Source of the DNA: Endozoicomonas sp. 8E
GTDB lineage: Bacteria; Pseudomonadota; Gammaproteobacteria; Pseudomonadales; Endozoicomonadaceae
NCBI RefSeq assembly: GCF_032883915.1
Contig: NZ_CP120717.1
Location: 1,494,501 to 1,558,500, forward strand
Reading direction: 5' to 3'
Length of the DNA stretch: 64,000 nt
Under the pieces are notes generated by a model that was not told the DNA's origin, searched no databases, and saw only the letters and a list, made by a program, of their open reading frames with translations. This document shows positions 30,144-38,982 of the stretch, in pieces. The position numbers and the translations under genes were made by a program. The number at the start of each line of letters is the position of its first letter. The stretch's first letter is position 1.

Positions 30144-30831
30144 CAGTCAACGGCTCCTGATCAATTTAGCTGTTCAGTTAAAGCGCAGCGGTCATTTTCA
30201 GTGATAAACCGCAGGCACGTTCTGTAGGACAAGCTTCATACGCAACCGGACGTGGACCTCTCCGGTCAGTCTACTGTTGATTCCTTTAAATGGCTTGAAA
30301 GTTCGGTCGAGAATGAAGATTCGCCTTCACAGACAGACCCATCAGGTTGCTGTCTGAGACGAAAGAAAAACTTATTCAATAATAGCGGCAGAATCGGAAG
30401 GCAATGATGATGTGGAGAATAATTTTTTATCAAGGCAACGTTTTTTTCATAATTTTCTAAAAAAGCAATTTAATATTATTTTTGCAAATTAAATCAAAAT
30501 ATACGGCGATAGATAATTAATTGAAGCGGGAACAGGACGTCCTGTTTATCTCGTTCTGACGCTGGAGACGGGGAACCGGGGTTTTACCGGTCGGTCCGAG
30601 ATGCCTGTGGATATCTGCAAATCATCCTCACGGAATGCTTTGGAAAGTCACCGCAAGGTTGGGTGCTAATCGGGGTGACTCTTTCCTATGTTCCGTGTCG
30701 GAATGCATACACCTCAAAAACCGGGCTTTAAAACCTGAGATAAGGTATAGGTTCCCTCGCTGGGTGCCACAGGGCACGACAGCATGGGAACCTGAGTTTT
30801 GCGACAGCCGCTCCAGCATAGGCGAGGTACA
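30144..30831. other. Region upstream of malE: AT-rich leader, palindrome and dispersed repeat
   Basis: No gene is supported here. An AT-rich stretch (30370-30510) probably contains the malE promoter, but I see no clear MalT box. A perfect 16-bp palindrome AACAGGACGTCCTGTT lies at 30531-30546. From about 30690 to 30830 there is an inverted copy of a dispersed repeat also found at 54930-55050, ending in GTTTTGCGACAGCC. Confidence 0.55.
30690..30825 (-). repeat. Dispersed repeat (TTGTCGCAAAACTC family), inverted copy
   Basis: On the minus strand it reads GGCTGTCGCAAAACTC, GGTTCCCATGCTG and further matching blocks in the same order as the copy at 54929-55050. Blocks such as GAGATAAGGTATAGGTTCCC and GGAATGCATAC are shared. 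A shorter relative lies at 31587-31640. Confidence 0.65.
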
Positions 30832-31551
30832 TCATTGTCGACGGTTAAGGCGCTCTTTTACTCTGGCAACTAGACTATCAAAATCCTCTGAAGGTTCTGG
30901 ATCTTCTGAGTCAGCTTTTATTGTAATGATGCCTGTTGGAAGTATGTCATCAGCAGTCTTGTTTTGTGCAAGAAATGCTTCTAATTCATTTTCTGAAATC
31001 AGTGTCTGCAACCACTCTACAGGTTCTATTTGACTACCTCCGGACCACGGATCATGAATGACTAATTTATCACCCATAATGCCTATTAACAGGGCGTAAT
31101 GACCATAGAAGCAATTTTCTCGATATTTGAGAAGAATAGGTGTCTCGGCGATGAGTTCAGTTAAAGACTCAACGAATGCTTCTTGAGTGTAAGAAGAATC
31201 AGGAAATTGCAACTCAGATAATTTGAAATTTGAACGAATAGTCTCTTCGTAAAATTCTTCTAAGGGGAATCCTTTAAATATACTTCTCGGGTTAGTAGAA
31301 AGTGATTCAACTTTTTTTGAATTTATACTGGTAACAAATAATGGCTTGTCACCATAAAACCTTCTGAGCATTTCTACACAGGCATCACCACAGAGATTAA
31401 CATGCCCTTGATGAATGTACTTAACAGGATGAATGTGACTTTTGAGCTCTACACTCCTTCCTTTGAACTTTTTCTGTTCAGCTTCTAATTTTGTTGTGTC
31501 ATTAGTAGCATTAAAACCCCAAATTGTTCCGAGCGGTCCTCTTAGTTTCAT
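30832..31551 (-). CDS. Papain-like / C39-like cysteine peptidase, possible secreted effector
   Basis: A 239-residue protein with a papain-fold triad pattern. HQGHVNLCGDACVEML gives a candidate oxyanion Gln48 and catalytic Cys54; FYGHYALLIGIMGDKLVIHDPW gives His151 and Asp167. This spacing resembles small bacterial C39-like and AvrRpt2-like peptidases. There is no signal peptide or membrane segment, and no toxin-export or bacteriocin genes are nearby. Its place at the downstream end of the effector-like array suggests a type III or IV secreted effector, which is inference. The C-terminal 30 residues are acidic then basic (EDPEPSEDFDSLVARVKERL). The family is fairly sure; the role is not known. 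Confidence 0.65.
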   Translation of the reverse strand: MKLRGPLGTIWGFNATNDTTKLEAEQKKFKGRSVELKSHIHPVKYIHQGHVNLCGDACVEMLRRFYGDKPLFVTSINSKKVESLSTNPRSIFKGFPLEEFYEETIRSNFKLSELQFPDSSYTQEAFVESLTELIAETPILLKYRENCFYGHYALLIGIMGDKLVIHDPWSGGSQIEPVEWLQTLISENELEAFLAQNKTADDILPTGIITIKADSEDPEPSEDFDSLVARVKERLNRRQ

Positions 31552-31586
31552 ACTTTATCCATTTTTTAGTTATCGAATTTTCAGAG

Positions 31587-31640
31587 GGTGTCGCAAAACT
31601 CTGGTTACCATGCTTTCAGGCCCTGTAACTCGCCGCGTGG
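31587..31640 (+). repeat. Short copy of the TTGTCGCAAAACTC dispersed repeat
   Basis: GGGTGTCGCAAAACTCTGGT is followed by ACCATGCTTTCAGGCCCTGT, matching the left part of the copy at 54929. It supplies the last codons of the small open frame at 31605-31733. Confidence 0.6.
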
Positions 31641-31733
31641 GGGGTGTTCCTTTTTTCGCTTCTTCTTGTCAGGTGTTTTATTCAGTGACTGAAGTGAGGG
31701 AGGTAAATCTCTTTTGTTTTCAATACTGGGCAT
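31605..31733 (-). CDS. Small open frame with a Lys-rich patch (possible gene fragment)
   Basis: A 42-residue frame beginning MPSIENKRDLPPSLQSLN and carrying PDKKKRKKEH, a nuclear-localisation-like basic patch. AGGA lies about 10 nt before the ATG. Its last codons come from a dispersed repeat, so it looks like the 5' remnant of a longer gene cut by repeat insertion. I do not recognise the family, and coding is not certain. Confidence 0.25.
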   Translation of the reverse strand: MPSIENKRDLPPSLQSLNKTPDKKKRKKEHPPRGELQGLKAW

Positions 31734-31919
31734 TGCGAATTCCTTTTCATGGGTTTTTTCTATTACTAGTTGTATAGCAAAAACCTATGCACGGGACAAA
31801 TTGCAGAATGGAATGGACCGGGAAGCGATTCCCGCCATAATACTTAAAATGACTGCGGGGGAAAAATCCGGCTTTATGCCACAGAGGTGGTCTACCCCTT
31901 TTTACCGCTGCTATTCTAA

Positions 31920-32039
31920 AAACCTATTCAGTATTTTCTTTGGCACCAGCATTTCCCGTTCTCTCGGGAAGCCATTGTTGTTAAAGTAGCGACGCTTCTC
32001 GCTGACCACAGCAATACCCCGCTCCTTCAGCACTTCTCG
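31920..32039 (-). pseudogene. Decayed tenth copy of the SidE-PDE-like family (3' fragment)
   Basis: These 120 bp match the 3' ends of the tandem paralogs: read leftward they encode a segment like EVLKERGIAVVSEKRRYF, then PREREMLVPKK. The homology stops abruptly at 32040, where a palindromic repeat (ATTCCCGCCTTCGCGGGAAT) begins. The remnant's own sigma-E-like promoter still lies upstream at 32124-32151. It is therefore what is left of a tenth copy whose body was deleted. Confidence 0.8.
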
Positions 32040-32123
32040 ATTCCCGCCTTCGCGGGAATGACGACCTCAGAGCGTCGGAACCAGAGTTTTGCGATACCCT
32101 CTCCCTATGGGGGGGTATATTTT

Positions 32124-32151
32124 TTAGAGTCACTGGCTGGCGAAAAGTTCC
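32124..32151 (-). promoter_or_regulatory. Sigma-E/ECF-type promoter of the decayed tenth copy
   Basis: GGAACTT-N16-TCTAA on the minus strand, with the same core as at 35708. It now drives only the repeat and the 3' remnant. Confidence 0.65.
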
Positions 32152-32191
32152 GCCAGGTTGCTGCTGTCTGAAGTTGCATTTCATGGTGGGA

Positions 32192-35100
32192 TCAATGGAT
32201 TTTACAGGCCCACTCTGCTGGCGCGCTTTGTGCGTCAAGTTTCGCTATCTTCTTAGGCACCAGCATTTCCTTTTCTCTCGGGAAACTATTGTTGTTAAAG
32301 TAGCGACGCTTCTCGCTGACCACAGCAATACCCCGCTCCTTCAGCACTTCTCGGGCATCCTCCGAATGCAGTGTTTCCTGCGTCAAGGTGCCCGGATTCA
32401 TCCGTATACCTTCGTTCTTCAGCCGCTGCACCTCTTGCTCTATTGCCTGTTGTGTGGCCGGGCTCAGCAGCGACGGGTCATGTTCGTACTGCATCTTTTC
32501 CAACAGCGTCATTCCGGCCGGAATCGTCACCTGTCCCAGATCATACCCGCTGTTGTGAATGCCATAAGTGATCCCTTTGTTCTGATCGGCCCTGCAGGCT
32601 TTGTGGCTGGGGTCTGAACAGACAATAATTCCAGCCTCCTGAGCGATTTTGCGCCGGACATTGTCATCAATAAACTGGTTCATTCTCTGCACTGGCTCTG
32701 TGGTCCATTCAAAGTTTTCAAAGATCTTTGAGCCATTGTCGAGCAGGCCGTAGACTTGGGTGTAGTTTTTTTTGCGCTGATCCAGAAGTGACCCGGTTAC
32801 CCGCGCCAGATCAGCCGCACCGTGCATGGCGGCTTCCAGATGGCGTTGGAATTCACTTTTGTTGTCAGGCTCGGAGCTAAACTCTTCGGTCAGCTGCCAG
32901 GGTAAGTCAAGACGGTTTGCGTCAAAACCCAGAGGTCGAGTCACCGTTAATCCGGGAAAATCAGCCCCAACCCCGCAACCACGGATAACATCCATTCGAT
33001 CCGCAAAGCGTAATATGCGCAAATACCATCGCACTGGCTCAGACAGGTTCTGCTCCTCTTCACCCTTAACATCGTTTTCCTTGCTGACTATCGCCTTTGC
33101 CATATCAGCCAGCAGCTTTTCAGGGTAGTGTCCGGCCAGGTCCCGTTTGAAATATTCAGCTGAACTTGATTCTTCCACTGATTTGTCGACATCTTCGGCT
33201 GTCGCATCATGGTAGATAATCGCCAGAGAAAGGAGTTCTTTTTCTTGCGGGCGCAAGAAACGTTGCTGAAATTTCTCCAGCAACTCCATATACCAAAGCC
33301 CATTATTCCTGGCCCGCAGGACGTGACTGCAGCTGTGCAGTGGTTTCCACACGGTTGGCATGGTCTGTTTGACAAGGCACTGGATTACCCGCTCTGGTCC
33401 CGGACGGCGGTAGTAATGTTGCAATACCTTCAGGATGGTTTTTTCATTATCGCCGACATTGTCAGGCAGGACTGGTGGTGTGCTGAACGCGTCCACTACA
33501 AACTGTAATGCCGCTGGTAGCTCGGTTGCCAATGGTGTTGCCGATGCGCCGGTATCGTTCAGGCCGAGAGATTGTTTCAGGTCCTTAACTTCCCGCTGAG
33601 CCTGCCGGACATGCTCTGGCCAATTCTGGTAGAAAGGATATTTTTCCCGTTGAGCCCGAAGGTTTTCAAGCCATTTGATATAATCATCCAGGGATAAATC
33701 ATCAATAATCTTCTCTCCATTTTCATATCCGCTTGCATGATGGACTTTAAGGCGATTCAGAACGTCATTGTCCAGAGAAACTCCGTAATGAAACAGCGCC
33801 AGTAAAAGGGACTGGAGGGTGTTGAGAGTTGGAGGATTAAAGTTAACCACATGGTGTATTATTAACTTTTCCAGAAAGCTTTGCCGCTGCTGTTGGGTGG
33901 TTTCCCGGCAGATTCGGTCAAATTCAATGACGTTTCCCGGGCAACCGGTTAAAGGTAGTCTCCGGAGATGATTCAGGGTCAGAAAATCAAATGGAGCAAA
34001 GGCAGGCAAAACATAGTTCATAATGCTCAGTGGCATTAATGCATGCATGCAATCATCCATATTGAAAATGGGTGGAAAATTCTTTTCCAGTCTTGCACCG
34101 CTCTGCAGAAGCAGCCGACATAAGCGGCAGGCTTCGTCCGCCTGTTTCTGGATTTGCTTGTGCTTTGGCCGGTCGTTTCTGATCAATTCGGAAACCAGTA
34201 ACATTCCAAGTAAAGATTCAACACGTCCTTCATGAGGAAAAAACTGGTGAATTGGCAAGCCACTTTGTTCCAATTCCAGAAGCCTCTCACAACTGTAATG
34301 ACGGGGATCACTTACCAGCTTGATGGCTTCTTGCAGTAGGTGCATGGCATCTGGGTCAGCTGAGATAGTTGATTCCGAACTCAGTGCTTTTGCCCGCAAA
34401 GGCATTGGCAGCAAATTCAGCATGGCTCTCAAATGCTCTGGAGATAAGCCCTGTGAGAACGCAAAATCATTCAGAGAATTCTCATTGCTGGCCAGGTGCG
34501 GACTTTCCAGCTCATCATCAAAACAGACCTCTACAGAACCTGTGCGGTGGCAATAAACCACCAGAGGCAAGGAGCCAAGGTTCAGTAAAGTTTCACACTG
34601 ATTCTTATGCCAAAGGATATCGGAAATATTTATTTGTGCGTCCTTGTACACGCAAAAGCATTTAACGTCTTCCATCTGGTAGTTGGTGAGTACCAGTTCA
34701 GGGTAATTTTGAAAGTGGGATTTATCGCCGGGTTTCAACTTTGGTAAACTGAATGTTCCGTCTTTTTGCAGATGTCCCGAGGTGAAACGAGGATAAACTC
34801 CCCAGACAACTTTATTGGTGCGCTCAAGAAGTGCGTCGTGCAGTGATTGCAGGTCAGGCAGTTGTTTTACAAGCCATTTATCCGCATTATAGCCCTTCTG
34901 CACAAAAAAGGTATCGGCATCGCGTTTGTAGACGTACAGGCATTGGGGGTTAACAATGCCTGGCATCCATTTACCGAAACCATCTGATATGGGCTCAGTA
35001 GGCATCATCTTCCCCGGCAGAGCGAGGGTGAAGGGTCTTGGTGCTCCCTTACCCGAAAAGTAATCTTTTTCTTTGGTGTATTGAATTCGCCGAAACGCCA

Positions 35101-35296
35101 GGCGTCCACTGGCGGCAGCTTCCTTCAGCTCCTGTCGCTCAGACTCTCTGGAATCATGGGGTCGCAGCCTGCTGGTTGGTTCGCAGACTGTCCATTGGCC
35201 AGAGGCCGTTGGCGACTGGGTGTCTAACTTTGCTCGCTTTGATTGAGGGCGAGGATAAAGGCTCGCAGAGGTCCCCACTGCATGGGAAACATTCAT
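32192..35296 (-). CDS. SidE phosphodiesterase-like tandem paralog, copy 1 (type A)
   Basis: About 1,034 residues. The C-terminal third holds a helical metal-hydrolase core: HSCSHVLRARNN (His654-His658), LAIIYHDATAEDVDKS (His696-Asp697) and RILRFADRMDVIRG. This order and the surrounding spacing resemble the PDE domain of Legionella SidE/Dup effectors, which cleave phosphoribosyl-ubiquitin bonds; the match is from memory and unverified. The N-terminal half (FTLALPGKMMP, FTSGHLQKDGTFSLPKL) is not recognised, and the middle is a Leu-rich, perhaps ankyrin-like helical region. There is no signal peptide; the first 60 residues are Ser/Thr/Pro-rich as in type III effectors. I chose ATG 35296 because AGGAG lies 8 nt upstream, as in other copies. 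Its promoter is displaced about 410 nt by a repeat block. Confidence 0.8.
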   Translation of the reverse strand: MNVSHAVGTSASLYPRPQSKRAKLDTQSPTASGQWTVCEPTSRLRPHDSRESERQELKEAAASGRLAFRRIQYTKEKDYFSGKGAPRPFTLALPGKMMPTEPISDGFGKWMPGIVNPQCLYVYKRDADTFFVQKGYNADKWLVKQLPDLQSLHDALLERTNKVVWGVYPRFTSGHLQKDGTFSLPKLKPGDKSHFQNYPELVLTNYQMEDVKCFCVYKDAQINISDILWHKNQCETLLNLGSLPLVVYCHRTGSVEVCFDDELESPHLASNENSLNDFAFSQGLSPEHLRAMLNLLPMPLRAKALSSESTISADPDAMHLLQEAIKLVSDPRHYSCERLLELEQSGLPIHQFFPHEGRVESLLGMLLVSELIRNDRPKHKQIQKQADEACRLCRLLLQSGARLEKNFPPIFNMDDCMHALMPLSIMNYVLPAFAPFDFLTLNHLRRLPLTGCPGNVIEFDRICRETTQQQRQSFLEKLIIHHVVNFNPPTLNTLQSLLLALFHYGVSLDNDVLNRLKVHHASGYENGEKIIDDLSLDDYIKWLENLRAQREKYPFYQNWPEHVRQAQREVKDLKQSLGLNDTGASATPLATELPAALQFVVDAFSTPPVLPDNVGDNEKTILKVLQHYYRRPGPERVIQCLVKQTMPTVWKPLHSCSHVLRARNNGLWYMELLEKFQQRFLRPQEKELLSLAIIYHDATAEDVDKSVEESSSAEYFKRDLAGHYPEKLLADMAKAIVSKENDVKGEEEQNLSEPVRWYLRILRFADRMDVIRGCGVGADFPGLTVTRPLGFDANRLDLPWQLTEEFSSEPDNKSEFQRHLEAAMHGAADLARVTGSLLDQRKKNYTQVYGLLDNGSKIFENFEWTTEPVQRMNQFIDDNVRRKIAQEAGIIVCSDPSHKACRADQNKGITYGIHNSGYDLGQVTIPAGMTLLEKMQYEHDPSLLSPATQQAIEQEVQRLKNEGIRMNPGTLTQETLHSEDAREVLKERGIAVVSEKRRYFNNNSFPREKEMLVPKKIAKLDAQSAPAEWACKIH

Positions 35297-35369
35297 GGTC
35301 ATACTCCTGTAAAACTTACTGCTTCCCCACGAGGGTGTCGCAAAACTCTCTCCAGCCATGGAACGAGTT

Positions 35370-35513
35370 GACTCCCGTCATTCCCGGTTTCATTCTCGTC
35401 GTTCCCGACTTCATTCTCGTCATTCCCGACTTCATTCTCGTCATTCCCGACTTCATTCTCGTCATTCCCGACTTCATTCTCGTCATTCCCGACTTCATTC
35501 TCGTCATTCCCGC
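35370..35513 (+). repeat. 21-bp direct tandem repeat (about 5.5 units)
   Basis: Units beginning CATTCTCGTCATTCCCGAC run head to tail from 35391, with five full units, the first carrying one mismatch, and a partial sixth that merges into the palindrome CATTCCCGCGAAGGCGGGAA. A degenerate half unit precedes them. Units are contiguous, without spacers. Confidence 0.9.
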
Positions 35514-35710
35514 GAAGGCGGGAATCCACACTGACTCACCGCCATAACCCTACTGCCCGGTGCCCCCCTGGCCTTGTCATCCCCGAGAAGGCAGAGATCC
35601 ACCTTTGGCGCTGGATTCCCGCCTTCGCGGGAATGACGACCTCAGAGCATGGGAACGAGCTGTTGGAGTTTTGCGACACCCTCTCCCTATGGGGCGCTTG
35701 TATTTTTTTA
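35505..35710. repeat. Palindromic-repeat block between copies 1 and 2
   Basis: It contains TCATTCCCGCGAAGGCGGGA (35500-35525) and its inverse CCGCCTTCGCGGGAATGACG (about 35619-35640), separated by a segment also present at 63920-64000. Together with the tandem repeat this fills 35297-35707. I see no gene in it. Confidence 0.75.
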
Positions 35711-35735
35711 GAGTCACTGGCTGGCGAAAAGTTCC
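35708..35735 (-). promoter_or_regulatory. Sigma-E/ECF-type promoter of copy 1, displaced from its gene
   Basis: GGAACTT-N16-TCTAA. The other eight complete copies have this element 54-63 nt before the start codon; here the distance to ATG 35296 is 411 nt because a repeat block intervenes. Confidence 0.7.
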
Positions 35736-35793
35736 GCCAGGTTGCTGCTGTTTGAAGTTGCATTTCACAGCCAGATCAAAGGATTTTACAGGT

Positions 35794-38700
35794 CTACTCT
35801 GCCGACGCGCTCTGAGCATCAGGCTTCGCTATCTTCTTTGGCACCAGCATTTCCCGTTCTCTCGGGAAGCCATCGTTGGTAAAGTAGGGGCGCTTCTCGC
35901 TGACCACGGCAATACCCCGTTGTTTCAGCACCTTTTGGGCTTGCTCCGAAGTCAGCGTTTTTTGCGTCAAGGTGCCGAGATTCATCCGAATACCTTCGCT
36001 CTTAAGCCGCAGCACCTCGTCCTCTATTGCCTGAAGTGTTGCCGGGCTCAGCAGCGACGGGTCGTGTTCATACTGCATCTTTTCCAGCAGCGTCATTCCG
36101 GCCGGAAGCGCCACCTGTCTCAGATCATCCCCGCTGTTATGAATACCATAAGTGATCCCTTTGTTCTGATCAGCCCTGCAGGCTTTGTGGCTCCGGTCTG
36201 AACAGACAATAATTCCGGCCTCCTGAGCTATTTTTCGCCGAACATTGTCATCAATTAACTGGTTCATTCTTCGCACTGGCTCAGTTGTCCATTCAAAGTT
36301 TTCAGAGATCTTTGCGCCATTGTCTTTCAGACCGTAGACTTGGGTGTAGTTTTTTTTGCGCTGATCCAGAAGCGGCCCGGTTACCCGCGCCAAATCAGCC
36401 GCACCGTGCATGGCGGCTTCCAGATGGCGTTGGAATTCACTCTTGTTGAAAGACCAGGAGCTAAACTCACCGGTCAGCTGCGATGGTAAGTCAAGACGTG
36501 TAGCGTCAAAACCCAGAGTTCGAGTCACTGTTAATCCGGGAAAATCAGCCCCAACCCCGGAACCACGGATAACATCCATTCGATCTGCAAAGCGTAGTAT
36601 GCGCAGATACCAGCGCACAGCGTCAGGCAGGTTCTGCTCCTCTTTACCCTTAACATCGTTTTCCTTGCTGACTATCGCCTTTGCCATATCAGCCAGCAGC
36701 TTTGCAGGATAGTGCCCGGCCAGATCCCGTTTGAAATAATCAGCTGAACTTGATTCTTCCATTGATTTGTCGACATCTTCGGCAGCCGCATCATGGTAGA
36801 TAATCGCCAGCGACAGGAGTTCTTTTTCGTCCGGGCGCAAGGAGCATTGTTGAAATTTCTCCAGCAATTCAATATACCAGTGCCCATTATTCCTGGCCCG
36901 CAGGACATGACTGCAGCTGTGCAGTGGTTTCCACACGGTTGGTATGGTTTGCATGCCAAGTCTCTGGATCACCCGTTCCGCTCCCGGACGGCGGTAATAA
37001 TGTTGCAATACCTTCAGAATGGTTTTTTCATTATCGCCGACAAGATCAGGCAGGACTGGCGCTGTGCTGAAGGCGTCCACCACAAACTTTAATGCCGTTG
37101 GTGTTTCGGTTGCCAATGGTGTTGCCAGATTGTGAGAATCGTCCAGACCGAGAGATTGTCTCAGATCTTTGATGTCCTGCTGAGCCTGCCGGACATGCCT
37201 TGGCCAATTCTGGTAGAAAGGATATGTTTCCCGTTGCTCCCATAGTTTTTTGACCCATTTGACATAATCAGCCACGGAAAAATCATCAATGATATTTTCA
37301 TCTTCTTGGCGATACATATCCAGATGGCATTCAAGACTATCCAGAACGTTTTTGTCCACGGCAACCTGGTAATGAAACAGGGCCAATAAGCTGAGCTGAA
37401 TATGTTTGAGGGTTCTATTCTTCAGAGTTACCACATAATTTAATACCCTTGTCAGGCATTCCTGCCGTTGCAGTTTATTCTGACCACGGCAGATACGGTC
37501 AAATTCAACGACGCTACCCGGGCAGCCGGTCAAAGGGTACCATTTGAGATGTTCCAGAGTCAGGAACTCAAATGGAGCAGAGGCAGCTACCAAACAATTG
37601 AATATCCCAGCCGGGATTGCCGGTCCAAAGATACCCGCCATGCGCTCAATGAGATATACATACCCATCCAGCCTCGCACCGCTGCGCAGAAGCAACTGAC
37701 ATAAGCGCTGGGCTTCGTCCTCCTGTTTCCGGGTCTGATCGTGTTCTGGCCGCTCGTTTCTGAGTATTTCGGAGTCCAGCAGCATGCCAAGTAAAGATCG
37801 AACTCTTCCTTTATGAAAAAAACGCTGGTGGATTGGCAGGCCACTTTGTTTTAACTCCAGAAGCTCTTCATAACTGTAAAGAAAGGGATCACTGACCAGC
37901 TCGATGGCCTGTTGTTGTTTGTGTATGACATCCGGATCAACTGAGACGGTTGACTCCGAACTCAGTGCCTTTGCTCGCAAAGACATGGGCAGCAGATTCA
38001 GGATGTCTCTGAAATGATCTGGAGCCAGGCCCTGTGAAAACGCAAAATCATCCAGAGAACGCTCATTCCTGGTCAGATACAGACTGTCCAGCTCATCAGC
38101 AAAATAGACCTGTACAGAACCTGTGCGATGGCAATAAACAACCAGAGGCAAGGGGTCAATCTGCAATAAAAATTCACAGAGATACTTATCCCGCAGGATG
38201 TCGGAAATATTTGTTTGTGAATCGTTGTAAACGCAAAAGCATTGGATGTCTTTCTTGCGGTAATTAGTCAGCACCAGTTCAGGGTAACATTCCAGGCGGG
38301 AATAATTGCCAGTTTTCAATTTTGGTAAACTGAAGGTTCCGTCCGCTTGCAGATGTCCCGAGGTGAAACGAGGATAAACTCCCCAGGTAACCTTATTGGC
38401 ATGCTCAATGAGTCCGTCGAACAATGATTGCCGATCAGAGAGTAGTTTTACATCCAGTTTATCCGCATCTGCGCCCAACTCCAGATACCGGGTGGTGGCA
38501 TCACGTTTGTAAACGAACAGGCATTGGGGGTTAGTAATGCCCACCATCCATTCACCGCAATCATCTGGCAGGGGCATAGAGGGCATCATCTCTCCCGGCA
38601 GGGCGAGTGTGAAGGGTCTTGGTGCTCCCTTACCCGAGAAGTAATCGTTTTCTTCAGTCAATCTGATGCGCCGAAACGCCAGGCGTCCACTCTCAGCTGC

Positions 38701-38862
38701 CCGAAGTAGCTGTTGTCGTTCGGACTCCCTGGGATGAGGGGGTAGCAGCTTGCTGGTCGATTCACAGACTGTCCATTGGCCAGAAGCCGTTACCGATTGG
38801 GTGTCAAAATTTGTTGTAGGGCACAGGCTCTGAGAGGTTCCCGTTCCATGGGTAATATTCAT
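35794..38862 (-). CDS. SidE phosphodiesterase-like tandem paralog, copy 2 (type A)
   Basis: A 1,022-residue type A member. The predicted catalytic positions are kept: His648/His652 in HSCSHVLRARNN, His690-Asp691 in IIYHDAAAEDVDKS, and Asp in RFADRMD. It is closest in order and sequence to copy 1, including the flank downstream of the gene, so the duplication unit included about 150 bp of 3' flank. AGGAG lies 8 nt before ATG 38862. The N-terminal start MNITHGTGTSQSLCPTTNFD has the shared motif TQSVTASGQWTVCEST that opens all type A proteins. Confidence 0.85.
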   Translation of the reverse strand: MNITHGTGTSQSLCPTTNFDTQSVTASGQWTVCESTSKLLPPHPRESERQQLLRAAESGRLAFRRIRLTEENDYFSGKGAPRPFTLALPGEMMPSMPLPDDCGEWMVGITNPQCLFVYKRDATTRYLELGADADKLDVKLLSDRQSLFDGLIEHANKVTWGVYPRFTSGHLQADGTFSLPKLKTGNYSRLECYPELVLTNYRKKDIQCFCVYNDSQTNISDILRDKYLCEFLLQIDPLPLVVYCHRTGSVQVYFADELDSLYLTRNERSLDDFAFSQGLAPDHFRDILNLLPMSLRAKALSSESTVSVDPDVIHKQQQAIELVSDPFLYSYEELLELKQSGLPIHQRFFHKGRVRSLLGMLLDSEILRNERPEHDQTRKQEDEAQRLCQLLLRSGARLDGYVYLIERMAGIFGPAIPAGIFNCLVAASAPFEFLTLEHLKWYPLTGCPGSVVEFDRICRGQNKLQRQECLTRVLNYVVTLKNRTLKHIQLSLLALFHYQVAVDKNVLDSLECHLDMYRQEDENIIDDFSVADYVKWVKKLWEQRETYPFYQNWPRHVRQAQQDIKDLRQSLGLDDSHNLATPLATETPTALKFVVDAFSTAPVLPDLVGDNEKTILKVLQHYYRRPGAERVIQRLGMQTIPTVWKPLHSCSHVLRARNNGHWYIELLEKFQQCSLRPDEKELLSLAIIYHDAAAEDVDKSMEESSSADYFKRDLAGHYPAKLLADMAKAIVSKENDVKGKEEQNLPDAVRWYLRILRFADRMDVIRGSGVGADFPGLTVTRTLGFDATRLDLPSQLTGEFSSWSFNKSEFQRHLEAAMHGAADLARVTGPLLDQRKKNYTQVYGLKDNGAKISENFEWTTEPVRRMNQLIDDNVRRKIAQEAGIIVCSDRSHKACRADQNKGITYGIHNSGDDLRQVALPAGMTLLEKMQYEHDPSLLSPATLQAIEDEVLRLKSEGIRMNLGTLTQKTLTSEQAQKVLKQRGIAVVSEKRPYFTNDGFPREREMLVPKKIAKPDAQSASAE

Positions 38863-38921
38863 GGCAATACTCCTGTAAGACTTATTACTTAACCATTTCC
38901 TGAAGGTAAACCTAAGAGTCT

Positions 38922-38949
38922 TTGGAGTAACTATCTGGCAAAAAGTTCC
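38922..38949 (-). promoter_or_regulatory. Sigma-E/ECF-type promoter of copy 2
   Basis: GGAACTT-N16-TCCAA, ending 59 nt before ATG 38862. Confidence 0.75.
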
Positions 38950-38982
38950 ATTAGGGTCCCACTAAAGTCCGCAGCCGCATTT

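Noticed and set aside
35391-35511. CRISPR-like look of the 21-bp repeat
   Set aside because: Units are contiguous with no unique spacers, and there are no cas genes in the window.
35299-35529. Minus-strand open frames encoding repeats of GNDENEV or GMTRMKS
   Set aside because: They are translations of the 21-bp tandem repeat, open in more than one frame because 21 is a multiple of three. No ribosome site or family match.
36410-36712. Plus-strand open frames of 60-135 codons repeated opposite each paralog
   Set aside because: They recur at the same relative place in most copies because they shadow the conserved coding strand. They have no consistent starts or ribosome sites.
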